Shown here piece after piece: positions 15,267 through 20,865 of a DNA stretch of 39,344 nt. The stretch is taken from positions 1 to 39,344 of the forward strand of contig NZ_AUMK01000022.1 of NCBI RefSeq assembly GCF_000430645.1, in the 5' to 3' direction. Each line of letters opens with the position of its first letter. The stretch's first letter is position 1. The position numbers and the translations under genes are program-made. This DNA comes from Aquimarina latercula DSM 2041. GTDB lineage: Bacteria > Bacteroidota > Bacteroidia > Flavobacteriales > Flavobacteriaceae. The notes under the pieces are model-generated. The model did not search any database. It was not told the origin of the DNA and saw nothing but the letters and a program-made list of their open reading frames with translations.

Positions 15267-16174
15267 ACGATATCTTTGGATTTTATTTGCTCTCTTTTAA
15301 TGATGCGTTTGAGCCTTCGCATATCTTCTACAACCGGAATGAATTGCGTACCTATCTTTTTTTGTTTTGGTTCGCATTCGTTGAAAATGGCTGTGTGTAA
15401 TTTCTTATCGAATACTCCGTTGGCTTCGCAGATCAGCGCAACATCTTTTTTGTGTGCTCCTAATAATTGAATGAATTTGCGACCAAAACGGCTTGAAATC
15501 TCGTCGTAACCGTCTTTATTATATTTTACGCCTGCGTCAATCGTCTTTTTAAGGTTCTCCGTACCGCAGATAATAAGCGACATCTCGTCCTCTAAGGCAT
15601 TGAAAATATGTATTATCACCTTTAATGCTGTAGGGCTTAAACTATTTGCTTGATCTAAAATAAGAGTGGGCTTATAGTCTCTTCTTTCAATAAAAAAATT
15701 GATCACAATATTGGTCAACATATCCAAAGTGGCATAGGTTCTTGGTAGTTCCATTCCTAATTGAGTAATTAGGTTCTTAAGAAAATCACGCTTTCCCCAT
15801 TCTTTGCATTCTACATAAAAGTTGAAACTCGGATTATTACGAATCCACGCTTTTAATCCTGCGGACTTACCAGAACCAGCCGGGTAAGAAATAGGGACAA
15901 ACAAACACTCTTCTTTTGCTTCATTGAGTACTTTTTGCACCAGTTTATAGTTGGTAGTTTCTGCAATATTCCAGGTGCTGTAGCTATACCCGCTTTTTGC
16001 TGCTACTTTTTGCCACATTCCAACACTTATATTTTCCCATTCGCAATTTCGCATCTGGGATAAGGTAGCAGCACTCACTCCGCAGTTAATTGCGAATTTA
16101 TTGGCACTGCCAAAACGAGTAATAGCAGCGTTAATCGTCTTTACTATCTCGGTTTTTTGAACGTCTGTCATCAT
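15263..16174 (-). CDS. MuB-like transposition ATPase
   Basis: A 303-residue protein. Residues 10-60 form a Cro-like HTH (GSANKFAINCGVSAATLSQM). The AAA+ core has a Walker A PAGSGKS (98-104), a Walker B LILDQ (171-175) and a sensor stretch SLIICGTENLKK. MuB binds DNA, picks the target and activates the transposase. The Walker B acid is followed by Gln (Gln175) instead of the usual Glu, which may slow ATP turnover. It lies 15 bases after the transposase stop and is coupled to DUF3164. A second Met one codon in may be the true start. Confidence 0.9.
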   Translation of the reverse strand: MMTDVQKTEIVKTINAAITRFGSANKFAINCGVSAATLSQMRNCEWENISVGMWQKVAAKSGYSYSTWNIAETTNYKLVQKVLNEAKEECLFVPISYPAGSGKSAGLKAWIRNNPSFNFYVECKEWGKRDFLKNLITQLGMELPRTYATLDMLTNIVINFFIERRDYKPTLILDQANSLSPTALKVIIHIFNALEDEMSLIICGTENLKKTIDAGVKYNKDGYDEISSRFGRKFIQLLGAHKKDVALICEANGVFDKKLHTAIFNECEPKQKKIGTQFIPVVEDMRRLKRIIKREQIKSKDIV

Positions 16175-16189
16175 CTAAACTTTTAAGGG

Positions 16190-18262
16190 TTACATTTGAC
16201 TGGTGATAAAGTCATCTAAATCAATATCGGAAGCGTTACCAGTCTGTATATCACTGTTCGCGGTTCGTTTTTGTTCGTAGCGCGTATCGCTTAGAATGCG
16301 CTCTGTTTCGTTTTTGGTTTTGCTGGTAAATCTGCCCATCATGAAATCAACCTCACTAAATACCGCCGTTTGTAGTTCTAAATCCTCGGATTTACGCTCC
16401 TTGATTTGTTGCAGACGGTGTCGCTCTGTAGTAATGCGGTTCCACTCAGCATCTGGACCGTATTTTGTAGGCTTGTTAAAGAGCTTAGCAGCAGTTACAT
16501 GAATTAACATACCGTCGTTTTCTCTGAACACATGCACCGTAGATAGGTCCTCCAAATCGTAGGACAAAATCACGCTTTTGTGTTTCTTCATAAGCTCATA
16601 GTCGGAAATCTGGTACACATAATCCACTTTGTGAATTTCTGTGCGGATCATACCGTCGTGCTTGATAGTTGCCTTTTTCTTTAATCCAAATAACATGGAG
16701 ATTTGAGCACCCGAAACCTTACGTACATTAGGTTTCTCGCTCTCCTGGTGGATTTGCGCAGGAGAACGATCTACCTTATCGTGCTTACGTGAGTAATATG
16801 ACAATGGGGTACTTCTGTACGCTTCGACAATCGCAATAGATTCGTTATAACTAGCCGTTAAATCGAATTTCTCTTGCTTTGCCTGTTTTCTTACTTCTTT
16901 TAAATATTCTGGGCTGCGGTGTGCATAGGAATTACGAGACTTAATACCCTCACCGTAATAGTATAGGGAGTCTTGCATAAATACCGTTTGTAGCGTGCTA
17001 AATCCACGCTCTACACCCGCCTTACCGTTTGCATTGGAGGTAATGTTAACCTTAGTACCTAATTTTTTAAGGGAATCGAACAGAGATACCATCTCCTTAG
17101 TGTTGTGACCTGGGAATCTATCCACAATCAGTTCATAGGGTAGGTATCCCGCGTTCTCAACTGCCATTTTAAGGGCATTTGCGTACACAAATCGGTTTTC
17201 GCTATAATCCAGGGCATACCCAAGAATATCACCGCTGTGGACGTCTCTAACGGCAACAATATTTAAGTGCCCGCTCTTTCCGTCCTCTTTCTTGTGTTCA
17301 ATAAGGTTAACACGCGTAGCATCAACCTCCCAACAATCACCACTATACAGTGCACGCTCTAACGGAATATATCCCGTATTGCTAAACGCTTTGGAGCTTC
17401 CTTCACCATATCGCAAATGATCGGTTAAAAACTTCGTTTCATTAAGTTCGAACACATTCTGTCCGAACCAACGACGGTTAGGAACCCGACGCCCTTTAAT
17501 ACGGCATAAGTCCTGAACCTTGCGAATGATATATTCGTTAGTGTAGTTCTGTCCGTAGCTGCGAAGCTTCAGAGCTGCTGCCCGTAGTTCTGGATCATCA
17601 AATACCAAGGCGTTTTTGTTATCTTTACGGGGTAGTACGATAATATCACTTAACTCTGAACCACTGGCATACTGGTCAAATTTCTCTCTGAAACGTCGAT
17701 AATTCGTAGGTAAATAGCGCATATCTTTTTCTTTAATAAGGGCGCATATTTCCTTGATTAACTTATTTATTTTATTATCCGCAATCTCATTTCGCACTAT
17801 ATAATCCGCAGTAAATTGCAACACTGCACACGCCTTGGCTAATGCAGGGCGTTGTAAAGCATTACAGTTCGGGTATTGGGATAAATGATATTTGTAATTT
17901 TGTTGTATAAAGGCACTAAATTCTGATTCTAAAAGGCTCTTTGCCCTGTTTTTAAGTGCTTGATTATAGTTTTCTACTAAGGTTTCTGCATCCCCAAACA
18001 TATCACGGTAGTACATAGGCTTTCTGTTCGGAATGTTGCTTAGCGCGTAGTATATTTTATTATTGATCTTCGCCCATCTCCAACTTTTACCCGTATCCGG
18101 TAAAACATTATGATGACGGTGACAAGGAGTGACATCGCGCTTGTAACGGTTTCTTAAAACAGCCTGCATGTTCTCTGTAAAGTCGCATACATTGGCAACA
18201 AATTCACTGTTTAGCCAAATTGTTTTATTTCTTGTTAATATGTCACCTTGCTTAAATTTCAT
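16190..18262 (-). CDS. MuA-like DDE transposase
   Basis: A 690-residue transposase. The catalytic rve domain spans about residues 300-425, with the triad in CWEVDATR (Asp314), ELIVDRFPGHN (Asp381) and GKAGVERGF (Glu418). The N-terminal 250 residues are helical and basic, as needed for end binding. After the core there is a beta-barrel-like part (about 515-590) and a polar tail that in Mu contacts MuB and ClpX. Length is close to MuA. It should catalyse strand transfer for integration and replicative transposition. It is the second gene of the early operon, after the Ner-like gene; a palindrome lies in the 43-base gap between them. Confidence 0.93.
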   Translation of the reverse strand: MKFKQGDILTRNKTIWLNSEFVANVCDFTENMQAVLRNRYKRDVTPCHRHHNVLPDTGKSWRWAKINNKIYYALSNIPNRKPMYYRDMFGDAETLVENYNQALKNRAKSLLESEFSAFIQQNYKYHLSQYPNCNALQRPALAKACAVLQFTADYIVRNEIADNKINKLIKEICALIKEKDMRYLPTNYRRFREKFDQYASGSELSDIIVLPRKDNKNALVFDDPELRAAALKLRSYGQNYTNEYIIRKVQDLCRIKGRRVPNRRWFGQNVFELNETKFLTDHLRYGEGSSKAFSNTGYIPLERALYSGDCWEVDATRVNLIEHKKEDGKSGHLNIVAVRDVHSGDILGYALDYSENRFVYANALKMAVENAGYLPYELIVDRFPGHNTKEMVSLFDSLKKLGTKVNITSNANGKAGVERGFSTLQTVFMQDSLYYYGEGIKSRNSYAHRSPEYLKEVRKQAKQEKFDLTASYNESIAIVEAYRSTPLSYYSRKHDKVDRSPAQIHQESEKPNVRKVSGAQISMLFGLKKKATIKHDGMIRTEIHKVDYVYQISDYELMKKHKSVILSYDLEDLSTVHVFRENDGMLIHVTAAKLFNKPTKYGPDAEWNRITTERHRLQQIKERKSEDLELQTAVFSEVDFMMGRFTSKTKNETERILSDTRYEQKRTANSDIQTGNASDIDLDDFITSQM

Positions 18263-18270
18263 AATATATT

Positions 18271-18288
18271 ACTAACATTTTTGTTAGT
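18271..18288. promoter_or_regulatory. Palindrome ACTAACA-N4-TGTTAGT before transposase gene
   Basis: A perfect 7-base inverted repeat 8 bases before the transposase start. Its half site TGTTAGTAT (18282-18290) recurs exactly at 18571-18579 across the repressor promoter. A repressor or Ner operator is likely; a small hairpin in the mRNA is the alternative. Confidence 0.6.
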
Positions 18289-18305
18289 ATTAAGGGTAAA
18301 AAAAT

Positions 18306-18527
18306 TTATATTCCTAAAGCTCTCAAAATTTTAATTGCGTCCAACACTATATCAATTGCAAGCTTACTGTTTGCCGATCTTTTGCCCGACAATACTTTGT
18401 TTACGTAGTCTACGGAACAATTGTTCTTAGATGCTAAAGCCTGAGGTTTAACAAAATATCGGTTAGCGATCACTTTATTAAGATCATCACTATTTAGATT
18501 CGTTTTTTTTGATATATTTGTATTCAT
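18306..18527 (-). CDS. Ner/Cro-like early regulator (73 aa)
   Basis: I chose ATG 18527 (MNTNISKKTNLNSDDLNKVI). The longer frame to 18563 would start upstream of the promoter's -7 box. The HTH lies near residues 28-52 (KPQALASKNNCSVDYVNKVL, then SGKR). In Mu, Ner represses the early and repressor promoters and is the first early gene, as here. Its promoter (18535-18563) overlaps an 11-base palindrome, which suits autoregulation. Size fits Ner. Confidence 0.75.
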   Translation of the reverse strand: MNTNISKKTNLNSDDLNKVIANRYFVKPQALASKNNCSVDYVNKVLSGKRSANSKLAIDIVLDAIKILRALGI

Positions 18528-18542
18528 ATAGATACAAATATA
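18513..18542. promoter_or_regulatory. 11-base palindrome over Ner-like start and -7 box
   Basis: TATATTTGTAT (18513-18523) and ATACAAATATA (18532-18542) with an 8-base spacer. It covers the early -7 box and the start codon, where a bound dimer would block transcription. Confidence 0.55.
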
Positions 18543-18563
18543 CAAACAATTTTGAATGTACAA
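18535..18563 (-). promoter_or_regulatory. Early promoter TTG-N18-TATATTTG
   Basis: Read leftward, TTG (plus-strand CAA 18561-18563), 18 bases, then TATATTTG (plus-strand 18535-18542). It sits just before the Ner-like ATG, so the leader would be very short or absent. It drives the whole early operon. Confidence 0.75.
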
Positions 18564-18584
18564 AAATAAATGTTAGTATATTTG
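18552..18584 (+). promoter_or_regulatory. Repressor promoter TTG-N22-TATATTTG
   Basis: TTG 18552-18554, 22 bases, TATATTTG 18577-18584, then ATG at 18599. It crosses the early promoter, so the two compete. The half site TGTTAGTAT (18571-18579) overlaps its -7 box. Confidence 0.65.
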
Positions 18585-18598
18585 GATAAGAAATAATA

Positions 18599-19051
18599 AT
18601 GAGTATAACTTTTGTAGACATAAATAAAAAGCTAGACCGATTTTTTACAAATAAGGGTTTGACTTCTTATAGAGTTTCCAAATTAACGGGACTTTCAGAG
18701 CCTACTATAAATAGATATAGGCAGGGTAAGTCTCAGCCGACATCAAGTAAACTACAAAAGCTTTTAAGTGTTTTTCCTGAGTTAGAATCTTTATTATTTG
18801 GAGGGCTAAGTGAAGAGGAGAAAAATATTATCAATCTTACGCAAAAATTAGAAAAGACAACGTCTTTAAAGTCTCCTATTTCTGATAGCAAATTACTAGA
18901 TCAAATTCCTAAAAGTGTTATAATAAATTATATTAAAGATAACGAAGACGAATTTGGAGAGTATACTGAATATAAAGAGTTCATTAGTAATCGCGCGAAG
19001 GATATTGCTATAAACTTACTGATTGATAAGATAAATAGTAAAAGTAAGTAG
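18599..19051 (+). CDS. XRE-family phage repressor
   Basis: A 150-residue protein. Residues 10-55 form an XRE HTH (GLTSYRVSKLTGLSEPTINR, then YRQGKSQPT). The C-terminal part is helical (about 70-150), with no LexA-type peptidase motif, so release from lysogeny probably does not go through RecA cleavage. It is the only rightward gene of the regulatory part and is transcribed divergently from the Ner-like gene, matching the c/ner arrangement of Mu. It is AT-rich compared with the early operon. Confidence 0.8.
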   Translation: MSITFVDINKKLDRFFTNKGLTSYRVSKLTGLSEPTINRYRQGKSQPTSSKLQKLLSVFPELESLLFGGLSEEEKNIINLTQKLEKTTSLKSPISDSKLLDQIPKSVIINYIKDNEDEFGEYTEYKEFISNRAKDIAINLLIDKINSKSK

Positions 19052-19065
19052 ATTCTTTATGTGAA

Positions 19066-19284
19066 TTAAAACATTTTTTTAATGCTTTTTAAAAAATCAC
19101 TTTTAGACTCTTTACTATCTATAATAATTAACTCATCTATTATTTCGTCTTTGATTTTCCCCTCCAATTTTTGGTATTCATTGAAAGGTAGAGTAAAGTT
19201 ATTTAAAGACTTATCACTTAAGGAATAACGATTCCCAAGTCTTTTTAAAATATTGTCTCTATTATTTTTGTTTTTACCCATCAA
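19066..19284 (-). CDS. Small K/N-rich hypothetical protein (72 aa)
   Basis: A 72-residue protein (MMGKNKNNRDNILKRLGNRY), possibly from the second Met at 19281. It is charged and helical; no family was recognised. It is convergent with the repressor gene (14 bases between stops) and lies in the lysogen-side accessory part. AT-rich composition like the repressor. Confidence 0.5.
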   Translation of the reverse strand: MMGKNKNNRDNILKRLGNRYSLSDKSLNNFTLPFNEYQKLEGKIKDEIIDELIIIDSKESKSDFLKSIKKMF

Positions 19285-19326
19285 TATTTATGTAAAATAT
19301 GAGAATTTTAGATAGAAAAGACTTTA

Positions 19327-19959
19327 TTAATCTTTGGAAACTTCATCTAAAACTTCAAAAACCTCATTATCAAAGTCCTCAATATCTGCATTGATTTCCT
19401 CGATATTAGCTTTGTCTGATGCTTTATACGCCATTTTGAAAAAATGATTAACGCGGATATTTCCAACTAATTCAATCATTTTTTCAATTTTACCTGTAAG
19501 TCCTAAAATATAATTGGAAAATATTCTCATTACGCGCGAGAAATAAAGACTTACAACCACCATAGAGAAATAATAAACAAAAGCTGGGAAATCGTCCGGT
19601 ATTGATGGGGCTAGAGCCCAAACAAGGAAAAATATACCAACAAAAAAGAACAAAAACGAAACTTTCGAAAATAGCCCTGCTAATTTCCCAGTTATAACCT
19701 TTGAACCAAAATATAAGATTAAACCTGCACTTATTGATAGTAAAGGAAAACCGATAGCATACAATAAAGATGACATCTTTTTAAAACCGAACATCCCTGG
19801 AGTATCGGTATTATTAAAAAAAACGTGCGAGAATGGAGCTAAAAAACCTATTAGTCCAAAGGTTGAGACAATTATTACTGTAGTAAGTTCGTTTCTTTTA
19901 GCCTTTTTCTCCAGGAGTGACGACGTCGTCTTTGTCAATGAGTTGCTTCTGCGGTTCAT
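19327..19959 (-). CDS. Four-span membrane protein, accessory (moron) gene
   Basis: A 210-residue protein. Hydrophobic segments lie near 27-47 (TTVIIVSTFGLIGFLAPF), 64-84 (SLLYAIGFPLLSISAGLILY), 97-118 (VSFLFFFVGIFFLVWAL) and 125-142 (FVYYFSMVVVSLYF). An acidic cytoplasm-like tail follows (180-210). No family was recognised. It starts inside the lipoprotein gene (62-base overlap) in another frame, so they are probably made together. Its place beyond the repressor suggests expression from the lysogen; superinfection exclusion is one possibility, not shown. Confidence 0.65.
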   Translation of the reverse strand: MNRRSNSLTKTTSSLLEKKAKRNELTTVIIVSTFGLIGFLAPFSHVFFNNTDTPGMFGFKKMSSLLYAIGFPLLSISAGLILYFGSKVITGKLAGLFSKVSFLFFFVGIFFLVWALAPSIPDDFPAFVYYFSMVVVSLYFSRVMRIFSNYILGLTGKIEKMIELVGNIRVNHFFKMAYKASDKANIEEINADIEDFDNEVFEVLDEVSKD

Positions 19960-20044
19960 ATATTTCGTTTTCTAAATCTGATTCACAATTTGTGAAGACA
20001 CAAAAGACAAACAATAATACGGCGAACAATGGTAACTTTTTCAT
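19898..20044 (-). CDS. Tiny lipoprotein (48 aa)
   Basis: I chose ATG 20044 (MKKLPLFAVLLFVFCVFTNC). A lysine start, a hydrophobic core and Cys20 followed by ESD make a lipoprotein signal of the Bacteroidetes kind; acidic residues after the Cys favour outer-membrane placement. The mature part is only about 29 residues and ends DKDDVVTPGEKG. The end overlaps the membrane-protein gene in a different frame. The pair recalls phage spanins (Rz/Rz1), but there the lipoprotein gene is nested at the end of the partner, and here the order is reversed. Confidence 0.6.
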   Translation of the reverse strand: MKKLPLFAVLLFVFCVFTNCESDLENEIYEPQKQLIDKDDVVTPGEKG

Positions 20045-20067
20045 TTTTAACTGTTTTAAAATTTCAA

Positions 20068-20075
20068 CAAAATTA
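20068..20075 (-). promoter_or_regulatory. Candidate -7 box TAATTTTG for accessory pair
   Basis: Plus-strand CAAAATTA at 20068-20075 reads TAATTTTG leftward, 23 bases before the lipoprotein ATG. No clear TTG at -33. Confidence 0.4.
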
Positions 20076-20104
20076 AGTATTGAAAAGTTAAAAAAAGAAA
20101 AATA

Positions 20105-20836
20105 AAACATTAATCCCTATTAAGGTAATTTTGTATCATAAAATCTCCACAATTTTGTGGGTAAAAGTACAATAATTTATGAAATATTTATTGCGGTTTA
20201 TACGTAATAATCTTATTGTCAAGACTCTTTACTGAAGTTGAATCTTAACTAAATTTTCCCATACATAGATAAGTGTCTTTTTAAATCATATTGTTACCTC
20301 TAAATTTATTACTTTAACATTATTTAACACTGTTTTTTTAACTACAAATAGCGGGTTAAAACAGCTTTACTTTTGTTAATATAAACGTTAATGTTTTTGT
20401 ACATCCACGAAATGTGCAATTTTTTTTAACAATGTATTTTAAGGAAACCATTATAAACACTAAGTTTATAGCTGTTTTAAATGTTATTTGTATAAATAGA
20501 CGGGTTTTAGTGTTAGATTGTTGCTAATTTCCAACTAATTTAAGGCTATTTAGAACCTTTTTAAAAGCTTTTTAGCCCTTATAAACACTATATTTACGGA
20601 GAAATTAATATGAATGAACATAATGCGCTTAAAAATGCACATTTAATGAACATCAAATTAATATAAATTAACATGGCAACCTCTGAAAGTGCTTTATTTT
20701 AGTTGCACATTTGGTTTTGCCCCTAATGTAATTGGGGCTAATATAGTAACAATCATTGAAAATCAAACTATTTTCTGTTAATTTTTTTAACTTAACTTTC
20801 AATATCAATACTTTAGAATACTTCTTTAGTAATCAT
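20105..20836. other. Gene-free AT-rich stretch expected to hold the prophage right end
   Basis: No convincing gene on either strand. It has a 14-base palindrome CCACAATTTTGTGG (20147-20160), an 11-base inverted pair TTAAAACAGCT (20356-20366) and AGCTGTTTTAA (20470-20480), and an imperfect direct repeat (TAcAAATAGcGGGTT near 20343; TAtAAATAGacGGGTT near 20491). TTATAAACACTA occurs twice. The attachment end must lie here because host uvrA starts at 20866, but the exact junction cannot be called without the left end. Confidence 0.6.
20451..20596. repeat. Repeated TTATAAACACTA-NN-TTTA, candidate transposase-binding sites
   Basis: Copies at 20451-20468 and 20579-20596 share 16 of 18 positions. 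Two further AACACT cores lie near 20326 (plus) and 20509-20514 (minus). Repeated sites near the element end are what MuA-type transposases need. Confidence 0.45.
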
Positions 20837-20844
20837 TATATTTG
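20837..20844 (+). promoter_or_regulatory. uvrA -7 box TATATTTG
   Basis: A perfect TAnnTTTG box 21 bases before the uvrA ATG. A clear TTG at -33 is not seen. It sets a right limit for the prophage end. Confidence 0.55.
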
Positions 20845-20865
20845 CCGTCACACCGCATAATTGCT

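Larger units (their letters stand above)
1..20700. mobile_element. Mu-like transposable prophage (left end outside window)
   Basis: The stretch holds a MuA-like DDE transposase, a MuB-like ATPase, a Ner-like HTH, DUF3164, a Mu gp28-type terminase, a DUF935 portal, a MuF domain, gp36, gpG, a tape measure, a ClpP-like head protease and the start of a capsid gene. These are hallmark genes of Mu-like phages. Base composition is visibly richer in G+C than the flanking host from uvrA onwards, except for the 18.3-20.1 kb regulatory and accessory part, which is AT-rich. The right boundary is approximate: it must lie after the lipoprotein gene (20044) and before the uvrA promoter (20837). The left end is off the window, so the terminal repeats and target duplication cannot be compared. 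All core genes seen have open frames, so the element looks intact as far as visible. Confidence 0.93.

Noticed and set aside
19898..19959. Spanin (Rz/Rz1) pair
   Set aside because: Lipoprotein plus membrane protein with overlap is suggestive, but the lipoprotein gene comes first and the partner has four spans and no periplasmic coiled coil.
20717..20741. GCCCC/GGGGC hairpin as a terminator
   Set aside because: Only a 5-base stem, no T run, and no gene ends nearby.
1..20840. Diversity-generating retroelement as in the Bacteroides Mu-like hankyphage
   Set aside because: No reverse transcriptase gene and no template/variable repeat pair seen in this part; it could still lie left of the window.
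20842..20865. Upstream TTG start of uvrA
   Set aside because: It falls in the -7 promoter box; ATG 20866 gives the usual N-terminus.
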